DNA of 64,000 bases, taken from NCBI GenBank assembly GCA_017396945.1, contig JAFQKI010000010.1, forward strand, positions 54,135 to 118,134. Reading direction: 5' to 3'. This document shows, in pieces, positions 26,358 to 35,781 of the stretch; the stretch's first letter is position 1; the number at the start of each line of letters is the position of its first letter. The DNA is from Muribaculaceae bacterium. GTDB lineage: Bacteria > Bacteroidota > Bacteroidia > Bacteroidales > Muribaculaceae. The position numbers and the translations under genes are program-made. Below the pieces are notes generated by a model that searched no databases, was not told where the DNA came from, and saw only the letters and a list, made by a program, of their open reading frames with translations.

Positions 26358-27083
26358 TTACAGAAATACTGTTTGTACACTTCTATAAACAAAAATTAAC
26401 GGGATAATTTCCAAGGTGCAAAGGTACAAAATAAAATAAAGCAAAGAAGAAAAATCGTTATAAAAAATCCTAAAACCTTTGTAAATAAACACAATACGGA
26501 ATATCGCATAAAGCCCTGCTGCAATAAAAATCATCGTGGAAGAGAGTGTTGGGTATAGCAATGCAACAAATGCAAGTGGTAATAAAGCAAAGCCTAGCAA
26601 TACTTGAGATGCGCTAAATCCCTTTGTCCACTGTTGTGAAGAAGTTGGATCGGTAAAGACATATCCGATAACACGATATGCGACCAATTGACAAATATAA
26701 TAAATTCCCACAATGCCTATTGTAAGAAAAGAAGTAGAGAGCATTTCTGTATTTGATATGGGATAGCTTTGATTGAAATGCAACATTGTTAAGACTCCGG
26801 CATATACACAGAATTGAACGACAAGCAACAGCATGACGCGCGCCTCGTTGGCAGTGTGCTCTTCAAATACGTTGGCTTGTTTTCTAACGACAAACAGGCT
26901 ATCGGTCAAAGTGGAAAACAATCGTCGGCAGTGTTTGAAATTAAACACGACAAGTAGCAACATCACGAGTAAGAGAGTTTGTAATCCTGTATCATATCCT
27001 GGATTATAATTGCGGGCAATGCCATCGATTCCTTGTCGGATTGATGTTGATTGAGATGTCACTATTGAAACCGAGTCAATCAT
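26358..27083 (-). CDS. DUF4271 multi-pass membrane protein
   Basis: 241 residues from the ATG at 27083, which lies 16 bases after the LOG-family stop; the longer frame opening at 27233 would run through the LOG gene. After a polar N-terminus there are about seven hydrophobic helices (from LQTLLLVMLLLVVF, about 34 onward), with a conserved ILYLCTLEIIPLI near the C-terminus. This matches DUF4271, a Bacteroidota-specific family almost always upstream of hemD. Function unknown; inner membrane. Confidence 0.85.
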   Translation of the reverse strand: MIDSVSIVTSQSTSIRQGIDGIARNYNPGYDTGLQTLLLVMLLLVVFNFKHCRRLFSTLTDSLFVVRKQANVFEEHTANEARVMLLLVVQFCVYAGVLTMLHFNQSYPISNTEMLSTSFLTIGIVGIYYICQLVAYRVIGYVFTDPTSSQQWTKGFSASQVLLGFALLPLAFVALLYPTLSSTMIFIAAGLYAIFRIVFIYKGFRIFYNDFSSLLYFILYLCTLEIIPLIFVYRSVQTVFL

Positions 27084-27099
27084 TTTATTGTCGTCAATA

Positions 27100-27681
27100 C
27101 TATATTTTTTGAGAAAACACCGATACTTCTGAGGTTGATAGGGCGAGAGCGATTGCTTCGTCGGGAGTTGTGACGACTTCCCATAGCTGGGCATGGTCGG
27201 GGCGCATAAATTTCTCGTTGATTGCAGTATCAAGCATCTTCAACAATGAGTCATAATATCCGTTGGTGTTGAGAATGATGATTTTGCCCTTATATAGTCC
27301 GAGTTGTCTCCATGTGATTATTTCAAGCAGTTCCTCAAGAGTTCCACATCCTCCTGGCATTGCAATAGCGGCAAATGACAGGTGTGCCATCAACTGCTTG
27401 CGGGAGTGCATGTCGTCGGTTATCTCAAGGTGGGTCAATTGTGGGTGATGCCAATTATGCTCAACCATAAACCGGGGTATCACCCCAATTGTGGTTCCGT
27501 TTTGGTTCAATGCTCCATTTATTGCGGCGCCCATCAAACCGGTGTTGCCGGCTCCACACACCAATGCCTTACCGGCCCGGGCAATTAACTGTCCGAGCCG
27601 GTGTGCCGCATCGATATATATTGAGTCGATTAGAGCGCTTGAGGCGCAATAAACGCATATCGCTTGATGGGGTTGAAGCAT
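27100..27681 (-). CDS. LOG-family (TIGR00730) nucleotide phosphoribohydrolase
   Basis: 193 residues, a Rossmann-like lysine-decarboxylase-fold protein. The defining motif PGGCGTLEEL (about 109-118) with the upstream VCGAGNTGLMGA (about 38-49) marks the LOG family, which hydrolyses cytokinin nucleotides or AMP-like nucleotides to free base and ribose-5-phosphate. The older name lysine decarboxylase is misleading. It starts 24 bases after serS and is followed by DUF4271 at 16 bases, so it lies inside the operon. Confidence 0.88.
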   Translation of the reverse strand: MLQPHQAICVYCASSALIDSIYIDAAHRLGQLIARAGKALVCGAGNTGLMGAAINGALNQNGTTIGVIPRFMVEHNWHHPQLTHLEITDDMHSRKQLMAHLSFAAIAMPGGCGTLEELLEIITWRQLGLYKGKIIILNTNGYYDSLLKMLDTAINEKFMRPDHAQLWEVVTTPDEAIALALSTSEVSVFSQKI

Positions 27682-27705
27682 ATTAACTCCTTATCGACGT
27701 TCCAT

Positions 27706-28977
27706 TTAGTTGATGATGTCAAAGCCGGTGTAGCGACGCAAACATTCGGGAACTACAATTCCTTCTGGTGTTTGGTTGTTTTCGAGCAATGCTGCCATGA
27801 TGCGTGGCAATGCGAGTGCCGAGCCGTTGAGCGTGTGACACAAGTGGGTTTTCTTGTCTTCTCCGCGATAACGGCATTTTAAGCGATTGGCTTGGTAGGT
27901 CTCAAAGTTTGAAACCGATGATACTTCGAGCCAACGTTGTTGTGCTGCCGAGTAAACCTCAAAGTCAAATGTGATAGCTGATGTGAAGCTCATGTCTCCA
28001 CCGCAGAGACGCAAGATGTGCCAAGGTAAGCCGAGTTTGTCGAGCAATCCTTGAACGTGGTCTTTCATCTCTTCGAGTGCCGCGTATGAGTTCTCAGGTT
28101 TCTCGATGCGCACGATTTCCACTTTGTCAAATTGGTGCAAGCGGTTGAGCCCGCGCACGTCTTTACCATAGCTGCCTGCTTCGCGACGGAAACAAGCTGA
28201 GTAGGCGCAGTTTTTAACCGGGAGTTGCGCATCGTTAAGGATTACATCACGATAGATGTTGGTAACGGGTACTTCGGCTGTGGGAATGAGATATAGATTG
28301 TCGAGTTGACAGTGATACATTTGCCCTTCTTTGTCGGGTAATTGTCCTGTGCCGTAACCTGATGCCTCGTTTACGACGTATGGTGGTTGAACTTCCACAT
28401 AGCCTGAATTGCCGGCTTCATCAAGGAAGAATTGTATGAGCGCGCGTTGCAATCGGGCACCTTTGCCGATATACACCGGGAAGCCTGCGCCGGTGATTTT
28501 TACTCCGAGGTCAAAGTCTATCAAGTTATATTTCTTTGCCAAGTCCCAGTGTGGAAGTGCGTCAGTGCCGAGTTCGGGCATCTGTCCACCGGTTTTTTCA
28601 ACAACGTTGTCTTCGGCGGTGCGACCTTCGGGCACCATCTCACATGGCATGTTGGGGATTGACAACAAGATGTTGCGCACCTCCTCTTCAACCTTTGCAA
28701 GGTCTTCGGCGATAGTTTTTTGAGATTCTTTGAGAGTGGCAACAGAGGCTTTGGCTTCTTCGGCTTCGGCTTTTTTACCCTCTTTCATGAATTTGCCGAT
28801 TGTGGCGGCATATTTGTTTAGCTCGGCAGCTTGATTGTCGTTTTTGAGTTGCAACTCACGACGTTGGGCGTCTAAAGCGAGAATTTTCTCGATAGCTTCG
28901 GCGCCATCAAATCCTTTAACGGCAAGACGAGCGATGACGTGTTGAGGATTTTCTTTGATTTGTTGTATGGTTAACAT
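27706..28977 (-). CDS. serS: Seryl-tRNA synthetase
   Basis: 423 residues. The N-terminal 100 residues form the long antiparallel coiled coil that grips the tRNA-Ser variable arm. Class II motifs follow: motif 2 with CFRREAGSYGKDVRGLNRLH (about 259-278) and motif 3 with LNGSALALPRIMAALLENNQ (about 384-403). TYQANRLKCRYR, the serine-site region, lies before motif 3. It charges tRNA-Ser with serine and also serves tRNA-Sec where present. It is 32 bases downstream of the YqeY gene. Confidence 0.98.
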   Translation of the reverse strand: MLTIQQIKENPQHVIARLAVKGFDGAEAIEKILALDAQRRELQLKNDNQAAELNKYAATIGKFMKEGKKAEAEEAKASVATLKESQKTIAEDLAKVEEEVRNILLSIPNMPCEMVPEGRTAEDNVVEKTGGQMPELGTDALPHWDLAKKYNLIDFDLGVKITGAGFPVYIGKGARLQRALIQFFLDEAGNSGYVEVQPPYVVNEASGYGTGQLPDKEGQMYHCQLDNLYLIPTAEVPVTNIYRDVILNDAQLPVKNCAYSACFRREAGSYGKDVRGLNRLHQFDKVEIVRIEKPENSYAALEEMKDHVQGLLDKLGLPWHILRLCGGDMSFTSAITFDFEVYSAAQQRWLEVSSVSNFETYQANRLKCRYRGEDKKTHLCHTLNGSALALPRIMAALLENNQTPEGIVVPECLRRYTGFDIIN

Positions 28978-29009
28978 AAACGTGTATTCTTAGTGTGTAA
29001 ATTTTATTT

Positions 29010-29459
29010 TTATGCGAGAAGTTCTTTCACTTTGGCTGAGATGGCGCGACCATCGGCACGTCCTGCCAATGCTTTGCTTGCCACGCCCATTACTTTGCCC
29101 ATTTCCTTGGCTGAGGTAGCTCCTACTTGCTCGATGATTTTTTTCAATTCGGCAGTAAGTTCCTCATCGCTCAATTGCTTTGGTAGGTAATCTTCGATTA
29201 CTGCTACTTCGGCAAGCTCGTTGGCTGCAAGCTCAGGACGATTTTGTTCCTCATATATGCGTGCGCTTTCGCGACGTTGTTTCACCATTTTCACAAGTAT
29301 TTTCATCGCGGCATCGTCGCTGAGAGTGCCGTCGCCACCTTTGGCGGTTTTAGCTTCAAGAAACTCTTTTTTAACACCGCGTAGCGCTTCAAGGCGCACT
29401 TTGTCTTTGGCTAACATGGCCGACTTGATGTCGGCGCTAATCTTGTCAAAAAGATCCAT
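29010..29459 (-). CDS. yqeY: GatB/YqeY domain protein
   Basis: 149 residues, all helical. KDKVRLEALRGVKKEFLEAK (about 18-37), YEEQNRPELAANELAEVAVI and the C-terminal MGKVMGVASKALAGRADGRA (about 118-137) match YqeY, the stand-alone relative of the GatB tail domain that may bind tRNA. Its role is not settled. A full promoter precedes it and it heads a minus-strand operon that continues through serS. Confidence 0.93.
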   Translation of the reverse strand: MDLFDKISADIKSAMLAKDKVRLEALRGVKKEFLEAKTAKGGDGTLSDDAAMKILVKMVKQRRESARIYEEQNRPELAANELAEVAVIEDYLPKQLSDEELTAELKKIIEQVGATSAKEMGKVMGVASKALAGRADGRAISAKVKELLA

Positions 29460-29484
29460 AATTGTATAATTTATTTATTGACCA

Positions 29485-29515
29485 CAAAATTACAATTTCT
29501 CTGCCTAATCTCAAA
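29485..29515 (-). promoter_or_regulatory. Promoter of yqeY-serS operon
   Basis: The minus strand reads TTTG-N19-TAATTTTG with the -7 element at 29492-29485, about 25 bases before the ATG at 29459. Confidence 0.6.
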
Positions 29516-29592
29516 GAAATCAGTGATTGTAAATTGTGTTTTGTCGATTAATTTCTGAAACGTCGTGTTGAGTGTTATTGAATAGTTTGGAA

Positions 29593-32500
29593 TTATATTG
29601 TTGGTAATGCGTGAATGTCAGTGAGAATTTGTACTGCGGTTTCCACTGTTTCCACCGATGAAATAGCTATGCTACGGCGATTGTTGTTTTCGCGTATGCG
29701 GCAACGTCGTGCATTATGTTGCAGGTAGTTAAGTATCTTTCCAAACATGGGGGACTGATAGTAGGCCTTGTTGGAGTCATCAACAAAATAGATATACATT
29801 ACCTCTTGTTTCAACACTACTTTCTCAACTCCGAGTTGGCGTGCGAGGCGACGTAATCGAGGGATGCGCAATAGCTCGGCTGTGACTGAGGGGATTTTCC
29901 CGAAACGGTCTTCAAGGCGCGATTTAAACGCTTGCAAATCCATTTCGCGCTCAATGCTGTCAAGCTCTTGATATAGGCTTATGCGTTCACTCTCTTGTGG
30001 CACATAGGTCGCTGGCAATAGCAATTCCATGTCGCTCTCAATGACGCAGTCGGCAACATATTCTTTCTCGTTCTTATCATCTTCTGAGGTGAATGTGTCG
30101 GAAAATTCTTCGGTGCGCAATTCGACAACCGCTTCTTTGAGGATTTTCTGATAAGTCTCATAGCCAAGGTCGGCGATGAAACCGCTTTGCTCGGCGCCAA
30201 GCAGGTTCCCTGCCCCGCGAATGTCGAGATCTTGCATTGCTATGTGTATTCCGCTACCGAGGTCAGAGAAACTCTCGATTGCTTGCAGTCGGCGACGAGA
30301 TATGGGGTTTAACGGTATGTGAGGTGGTACAAGCAGATAGCAAAACGCTTTGCGACTACTGCGCCCTACCCTACCTCGTAGTTGGTGTAACTCGCTCAAC
30401 CCAAAGTTTTGAGCGTTGTTTATGATTATGGTGTTGACGTTGGGCATGTCTATCCCCGACTCGATAATTGTTGTTGCGAGTAGCACATCATAGTCGTGGT
30501 TGGCAAAGTCGATGATTGTTTTTTCGAGTTTGTCGGGTGGCATCTGTCCATGTCCCACAACGGTGCGGGCATCGGGGACGAGGCGTTTTACCATTGCTTC
30601 GAGTTCATAAAGCCCTTCAATGCGATGATTTATGATAAATACCTGTCCGTTGCGTGACATCTCAAAGTTTATGGATTCTGCAACTATATCGTCGTTAAGA
30701 GAGTTGACCGAAGTAACAATCGGGTAACGGTTGGCAGGCGGTGTGGTTATTGCCGACAGATCACGCGCTCCCATGAGGGAGAATTGCAATGTGCGTGGTA
30801 TGGGGGTGGCGCTCATGGTCAATGTGTCAACATTGACTTTCATCTGCTTTAGTTTTTCTTTTACCGCAACACCAAATTTCTGTTCCTCATCAACAATCAG
30901 TAGTCCAAGGTCTTTAAATTTCACATCTTTGCCTATGAGTTTGTGAGTGCCTATGAGTATGTCGATTGAACCATTGGCGAGGTCGGCAAGAATTTGTTTG
31001 ACCTGCTTGGGGGTGCGTGCTCGCGAAATGTAATCGACTCTTATCGGGAACTCTTTCAGGCGGTCTTTAAAAGTGTTGTAGTGCTGATAGGCAAGAACGG
31101 TGGTGGGAACGAGTACGGCGGTCTGCTTGCTGTCGGTAGCGGCTTTGAACGCTGCGCGTATGGCGACTTCGGTTTTGCCAAATCCCACATCTCCACATAT
31201 CAATCTGTCCATTGGGCGAGGACTCTCCATGTCGGACTTAACGGCATTGGTCGCGGTTAATTGGTCGGGGGTATCCTCATATATGAATGAGGCTTCAAGT
31301 TCTTGTTGCAAGTAAGAGTCGGGAGAGAAACTATATCCTTGCTCATTCTTGCGTGCGGCATATAGTTTTATCAGGTCGCGGGCAATATCTTTGAGTTTAC
31401 TCTTGGTGCGTTCCTTGACGCGGTTCCATGCGCCGGTTCCCAACTTGTTGATTTTTGGGGGTACACCCTCTTTCCCTCGATACTTAGACAATTTGTGAAG
31501 CGCGTGAATACTCACAAAAATGATGTCGTCGTTTTGGTATGTGAGTTTAATCATCTCTTGGGTACGTCCATTCACGTTGGTGCGCAACAATCCGGCAAAT
31601 TTACCCACACCATGATCGACATGCACAATGTAGTCTCCCACTTCGATCGCGCTTAATTCTTTGAGCGACAAAGCGAGTTTCCCTGAGCGGGCGCGGTCGC
31701 TTTTGAGATTGTATTTGTGGAAGCGGTCAAATATCTGGTGGTCGGTGAACACACATATTTTGGTGACATGATCAACAAAACCCTCATGGATTGTGGAGTG
31801 TACTGGTGTGAAAGATATATCATCTCCCCTATCCTCAAAGATCGCTCTTAATCGCTCTATCTGTTTTTCGCTGTCGCTTAGGATGTATAGTTTGTATCCG
31901 TCGGCAAGCATTTTGGTGAACGACTCGCTGATGAGGTCAAAGTTTTTGTGATATATCCCTTGCGGGGAGCAATTGAAGTCGATAGCCGCTTTGGCTTGGC
32001 TGTCGGGTTGCGCTCCGGCGGTAAACCTTATCTGCTTGAAACGATTAAACTTCAACGCAAAATCATCGGCATCGACAACTTGTTTCATTGCGTTTTTATC
32101 ACCCTCCTCGGCGATAAGCGCGCTGTCGGAGAATGTCTCGATTGAGATTGCTTTTATGCGGTCGATGGTGTAGTCGGCGTCACGCACTGCGATGAGTGTG
32201 GATTGTGGCATGAAATCAAGTATCGATTGCCCGTGAGAGTGTCGTGTGACGTTTGAGGTGATAGCGACTTCGTCAAGACGTTGCTCCGATAGCTGGGTCT
32301 CGATGTTGAATGTGCGTATCGAGTCAATCTCATCTCCAAAAAAGTCGATGCGGTAAGGTAGCTCGTTGGAATATCCGAATATGTCAAGAATGGACCCGCG
32401 CACGGCGAAATGCCCCGGCTCATATACATAATCTTCCTCAACAAATCCGTTGTCGCGCAACCACTTTTCGGTCTCGGTTAGGTCAACTGTCGCGTTAACT

Positions 32501-32934
32501 TTCAGATGTATCGTGTGGCGGTCGATTGTCTCTCTTGAGGCAACCCTCTCGGCGAGTGCCTCGGGATAGGAGATGACAAAACGCAATTGCTTGTCGCTGT
32601 GCCAATGGTTAAGTGCCTCGGTGCGCAATATCTGAGACGGCGGGTCAACTTGCCCATATTTTATGTCACGCTTGTAGCCCGATGGGAACATCAACACGGC
32701 ATTCTCTCCAAGGATGCGCTCCAGGTCGTGATACAGATAGCCGGCATCGTCAAGATTATCGCCGATAACCAATATGGGGGTTTCGTGCGATGGCATTGCG
32801 GCAAGCAACATTGCCACCGACGACCCGGCAAGAGAATAGTATGAGGTGCATAACACGTCGCCGCCAAGCGATTTTTCAATTGCTCGGCGACGTTGTTGTG
32901 ATAGAAATATATCGGTTAACTCCTGTATTGTCAT
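29593..32934 (-). CDS. mfd: Transcription-repair coupling factor
   Basis: 1113 residues. Mfd removes RNA polymerase stalled at DNA lesions and recruits UvrA. In order: a UvrB-like N-terminal region, the RNA-polymerase-interacting domain (around GDYIVHVDHGVGKFAGL), the superfamily 2 helicase core with Walker A GDVGFGKTEVA, DEEQ box in LLIVDEEQKFG, SATPIPRTL, the RecG-like QLRGRVGRS motif, and the TRCF C-terminal domain. Its start overlaps the ctpA stop by one base (TAATG). uvrC is also in the window at 54.9 kb. Confidence 0.97.
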   Translation of the reverse strand: MTIQELTDIFLSQQRRRAIEKSLGGDVLCTSYYSLAGSSVAMLLAAMPSHETPILVIGDNLDDAGYLYHDLERILGENAVLMFPSGYKRDIKYGQVDPPSQILRTEALNHWHSDKQLRFVISYPEALAERVASRETIDRHTIHLKVNATVDLTETEKWLRDNGFVEEDYVYEPGHFAVRGSILDIFGYSNELPYRIDFFGDEIDSIRTFNIETQLSEQRLDEVAITSNVTRHSHGQSILDFMPQSTLIAVRDADYTIDRIKAISIETFSDSALIAEEGDKNAMKQVVDADDFALKFNRFKQIRFTAGAQPDSQAKAAIDFNCSPQGIYHKNFDLISESFTKMLADGYKLYILSDSEKQIERLRAIFEDRGDDISFTPVHSTIHEGFVDHVTKICVFTDHQIFDRFHKYNLKSDRARSGKLALSLKELSAIEVGDYIVHVDHGVGKFAGLLRTNVNGRTQEMIKLTYQNDDIIFVSIHALHKLSKYRGKEGVPPKINKLGTGAWNRVKERTKSKLKDIARDLIKLYAARKNEQGYSFSPDSYLQQELEASFIYEDTPDQLTATNAVKSDMESPRPMDRLICGDVGFGKTEVAIRAAFKAATDSKQTAVLVPTTVLAYQHYNTFKDRLKEFPIRVDYISRARTPKQVKQILADLANGSIDILIGTHKLIGKDVKFKDLGLLIVDEEQKFGVAVKEKLKQMKVNVDTLTMSATPIPRTLQFSLMGARDLSAITTPPANRYPIVTSVNSLNDDIVAESINFEMSRNGQVFIINHRIEGLYELEAMVKRLVPDARTVVGHGQMPPDKLEKTIIDFANHDYDVLLATTIIESGIDMPNVNTIIINNAQNFGLSELHQLRGRVGRSSRKAFCYLLVPPHIPLNPISRRRLQAIESFSDLGSGIHIAMQDLDIRGAGNLLGAEQSGFIADLGYETYQKILKEAVVELRTEEFSDTFTSEDDKNEKEYVADCVIESDMELLLPATYVPQESERISLYQELDSIEREMDLQAFKSRLEDRFGKIPSVTAELLRIPRLRRLARQLGVEKVVLKQEVMYIYFVDDSNKAYYQSPMFGKILNYLQHNARRCRIRENNNRRSIAISSVETVETAVQILTDIHALPTI

Positions 32935-34604
32935 TATTTATCCTCTTTGGTCGGAGAGAGTATTGCCGCATATTGTTTTGGGTCAAGAAGTATCGCGCTT
33001 CCCATTGCTATATCCTCATCATGGTTGAGGTTGTTTTCAATCACTCCTGAGTCGTAGTAATAGCGTCTGACAATCTCTGAGACTAAATAGCGACTCACTT
33101 CGTCTCGGTGGGTGTCAAGGTCGCGTTTCAAGTCTTGTTTTAGCAACGCTTCCAATATGTCGAGTTGGGCGACGACGCTGTCGGTCATGTATCCGGTGGC
33201 TTCAACAACCTCACGCAAGTCTGACAAACGTTTCTCACACAATTTGTCATACTCAAATTTTTCGGGGTCAACAAATTGAGAGAAATCGGTATAAATCGAG
33301 TCGGTTATCTCAAAATCTCGAGGCGCGGCTATTGATGGAGTTGTCGCGGCAAAACGGTTGGCATAATCAAACACCCAATTGTCAACCACAAGAGCATAGG
33401 TCAAGACCGAAATATCTTTAAGTGTGACAGTCGAGTCGGGGGTTATGCCTCCTCCGTCGCGCACGATGCGTCCGTTGGCTGTCGGATATTCGGTTGTCAG
33501 GCTGTCGGGCATGCGACCAACAGAACCGTCTGGATTGCGATGAGAGTAATCTATCGCTTGAATGAGGCGTCCGCTCGGGATGTAGTATTTAGATATTGTG
33601 ACTTTCAGCATCCCCTCGTATGGTAGCGGTCGCACACTTTGAACCAACCCTTTGCCGAAAGAGCGACGCCCTACGATGACCGCGCGATCAAGGTCTTGAA
33701 GTGCGCCGGCGAGAATTTCAGAAGCCGAGGCGGTGTTGTCGTTTACCAATACTACGATAGGAATTTCGGCATCTAAGGGGCGTGAAGTGGTTTTATAAAC
33801 CTTTTCGTTTAATTGGCTTTTGCCGCGGGTGCGCAAAACTTCGGTGTTTTTGGGGAGAAACATTCCCAAAATTTTTACAGCTTCTTCGAGAAGCCCCCCG
33901 CCATTATTGCGCAAGTCAAGCATCAGAGAGGTTATTTGATGATTGTTTTTGAGGTCGATAAACGCATCTTTTACTTCTGAGGCGGTTTTCTCGTTGAATG
34001 TGGTGATGTCGATGTATCCGATGTTATCTTTGATAACACCATAATATGGCACCGGGTCAATCTGAATTTTTTCTCGGGTGATGTTAAAAGTCAAGATAGA
34101 ATCGTTGACATAGGGGCGTTTTACGGTGACAGAGACGTTTGTACCGGCTTGTCCTCGCAATCGTTCACTTACTTTCTCACTTGTCCAGCCAAGCACTGTG
34201 TCATTGTCGATTTTCATTATCAGGTCGCCGGGACGTATGCCCACATGTTGAGCGGGCGAGCCCTCGCGTGGTTCAGAGAAATACACTTTTCCGTCTCGTT
34301 GCATTATGTAGGAGCCGATGCCGGCATATTCACCGGTTGACACGGTCATAAAATCCTCTTGATCCTCGACAGGGATATATTCGGTGTAAGGGTCGATGTC
34401 GGCGAGCATGGCGTTGATTGCTGTTTCGATAGACTTGCGGGCATCGATGGTGTCAACATAGTACATTTGCAATTCCTTGTAGATAGAATTGAAAATATCA
34501 AGGTTGCGAGATATTTCGGCTTTGTCGCTACGAGTGGCGGCGTTGCCAAATAAAGCCGAAAGAGTGGTTATCCCGGCAACTAAAATAAATAATAGCTTTT
34601 TCAT
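32934..34604 (-). CDS. S41 carboxy-terminal processing peptidase
   Basis: 556 residues with a signal peptide or N-terminal anchor (about 1-22), so periplasmic. A PDZ domain spans about 90-165 (YAGIGSY, GIRPGDLIMKID), and the S41 protease core follows. The catalytic dyad is Ser293 in NDNTASASE and Lys318 in FGKGLVQ, with the usual spacing of 25. A C-terminal helical extension of about 150 residues is typical of Bacteroidota Ctp proteins. Substrates are unknown; relatives trim periplasmic or peptidoglycan-enzyme proteins. It is translationally linked to mfd. Confidence 0.93.
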   Translation of the reverse strand: MKKLLFILVAGITTLSALFGNAATRSDKAEISRNLDIFNSIYKELQMYYVDTIDARKSIETAINAMLADIDPYTEYIPVEDQEDFMTVSTGEYAGIGSYIMQRDGKVYFSEPREGSPAQHVGIRPGDLIMKIDNDTVLGWTSEKVSERLRGQAGTNVSVTVKRPYVNDSILTFNITREKIQIDPVPYYGVIKDNIGYIDITTFNEKTASEVKDAFIDLKNNHQITSLMLDLRNNGGGLLEEAVKILGMFLPKNTEVLRTRGKSQLNEKVYKTTSRPLDAEIPIVVLVNDNTASASEILAGALQDLDRAVIVGRRSFGKGLVQSVRPLPYEGMLKVTISKYYIPSGRLIQAIDYSHRNPDGSVGRMPDSLTTEYPTANGRIVRDGGGITPDSTVTLKDISVLTYALVVDNWVFDYANRFAATTPSIAAPRDFEITDSIYTDFSQFVDPEKFEYDKLCEKRLSDLREVVEATGYMTDSVVAQLDILEALLKQDLKRDLDTHRDEVSRYLVSEIVRRYYYDSGVIENNLNHDEDIAMGSAILLDPKQYAAILSPTKEDK

Positions 34605-34770
34605 CGAGTAAAAAAATATGTGTTGATAAAAGTAAATTTCAAAATTGAACGACTAAGTTACATATTATTATCGCAAAATCGGTACAAAAATGCACAAAAA
34701 AGCATTAAAAACTCATTTTTGAGTGATTTTTTTTCAAAATTGATTGCATATTTCGGAATTTGAGATTAAT

Positions 34771-34804
34771 TTTGCATCGCAATTCCCGAGAGGGGGTATT
34801 TTTG
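34771..34804 (+). promoter_or_regulatory. Promoter of tRNA-Asn genes
   Basis: TTTG-N22-TATTTTTG; the -7 element ends 6 bases before the first tRNA base at 34811, the expected start of transcription. The spacer is slightly long. Confidence 0.5.
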
Positions 34805-34810
34805 CAACCC

Positions 34811-34884
34811 GCTTCAGTAGCTCAGTTGGTTAGAGCACCTGACTGTTAATCAGGGGGTCGTTGGTTCAAGCCCATCCTGAAGCG
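34811..34884 (+). tRNA. tRNA-Asn (GTT), copy 1
   Basis: A 74-base cloverleaf: acceptor arm GCTTCAG with CTGAAGC, D-loop AGCTCAGTTGG, anticodon loop CTGTTAA (anticodon GTT), T-loop GTTCAAG, discriminator G. The CCA end is not encoded. Confidence 0.97.
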
Positions 34885-34917
34885 CAAAATAAATTTTAGT
34901 AGTTAGACAGACAAAAT

Positions 34918-34991
34918 GCTTCAGTAGCTCAGTTGGTTAGAGCACCTGACTGTTAATCAGGGGGTCGTTGGTTCAAGCCCATCCTGAAGCG
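34918..34991 (+). tRNA. tRNA-Asn (GTT), copy 2
   Basis: Identical base for base to copy 1 and placed 107 bases downstream; the two are probably cut from one transcript. CCA is not encoded. Confidence 0.97.
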
Positions 34992-34992
34992 C

Positions 34993-35028
34993 AAAAGCCA
35001 CAATTCTTACACGGAGTTGTGGCTTTTT
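34993..35028 (+). terminator. Terminator of tRNA-Asn transcript
   Basis: Arms AAAAGCCACAA (34993-35003) and TTGTGGCTTTT (35017-35027) pair perfectly; the second ends in a T-run. It is symmetric and may also serve the minus-strand gene ending at 35049. Confidence 0.85.
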
Positions 35029-35048
35029 GTTATGGGTATGTCTCGTTT

Positions 35049-35264
35049 CTACTGTGACTTGTGGATGCGTGTCATGATTTTATGATATCCTACTTTAATC
35101 CAAAAACACGCTGCGTATATCAGTAAAAATGCAATTGCGGCAATAAGTAGATAGCCTAAAACCTTAAGAACGGTTATCAGAGCCACGCCTATAGCAGCTA
35201 ATGCTCCTAATGCCAATACAAAAAGCAAAATCGTTATTAAAGCGAGTAATGTAAAAAATGACAT
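35049..35264 (-). CDS. Small two-helix membrane protein, unknown
   Basis: 71 residues: two long hydrophobic segments (about 3-30 and 33-53) and a basic tail KVGYHKIMTRIHKSQ. I recognise no family. Support for a real gene is a -7 element TATATTTG (35294-35287) with an ATTG 19 bases upstream, about 22 bases before the ATG, and a terminator just past the stop. It could be a small stress or membrane-tuning protein, which is only a guess. Confidence 0.6.
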   Translation of the reverse strand: MSFFTLLALITILLFVLALGALAAIGVALITVLKVLGYLLIAAIAFLLIYAACFWIKVGYHKIMTRIHKSQ

Positions 35265-35358
35265 AACTACAATGTGTTTGGATACACAAATATAGCGAAA
35301 AAAATAGGAATTGCAATGGGTAGAATGGGGGTTGGAGGAGTCGTTGAGGTATCTACAT

Positions 35359-35436
35359 AAAAAAATTGATTGTCATCGCGACAACCAATCTCCTTAACCT
35401 TAAATCTAATACCATGAAAAACACGATGCAAAGGTA
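35359..35436 (-). ncRNA. Short RNA gene, family copy 2, strong terminator
   Basis: On the minus strand: -7 element TACCTTTG (35436-35429), then a transcript of about 60 bases with core GGTATTAGATTTAAGGTTAA, then a 10-bp hairpin (35389-35365) with loop GCGAT and seven T. The hairpin has a G-U pair only if read on the minus strand; on the plus strand it would be an A-C mismatch, which fixes the direction. Core and loop match the copies at 24.2 and 39.15 kb. A 20-codon frame exists here but is stopped after two codons in the other copies. Confidence 0.6.
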
Positions 35437-35517
35437 GTGTTTTTATGTTATATAGCATAATTTTATAAGAGTAATTTGCTAATGATTAACATAGTTTAAC
35501 CTATGTGTGATTGATTA

Positions 35518-35781
35518 TTAGTTGCTCATTACAAGTAGAAACATGGATAAGTGGGTGAGTATCATTATGATAAGTAATATCCATGTCATTTCTCGACGAT
35601 TGGCATAAGATTGATATGCGAGATAGGCTGAGGCGATGGTGTAGATGGGGTAAATCCACAAAAAGGTCTTAATCCCTCCCTCGGCCGATGCTTGCGACAG
35701 CAAATAGGGGAGCATGACAGCCGGGAGTGAGCATATAACGATTAATATCGTCAACCATATAGGAACTTTTTTATCGCTCAT
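35518..35781 (-). CDS. Small three-helix membrane protein, unknown
   Basis: 87 residues with hydrophobic segments at about 9-28, 37-58 and 66-85, a short polar N-terminus and almost no soluble part. No family recognised. Its start lies inside the stop of the epimerase gene (ATGA overlap), so the two are translated together and this is a real gene. It may assist or anchor the epimerase product, which is inference from linkage only. Confidence 0.75.
   Translation of the reverse strand: MSDKKVPIWLTILIVICSLPAVMLPYLLSQASAEGGIKTFLWIYPIYTIASAYLAYQSYANRREMTWILLIIMILTHLSMFLLVMSN

Noticed and set aside
35358-35422. 20-codon frame in short RNA copy 2 as a small gene
   Set aside because: The frame is stopped after two codons in the two related copies, while the hairpin pairing is kept.
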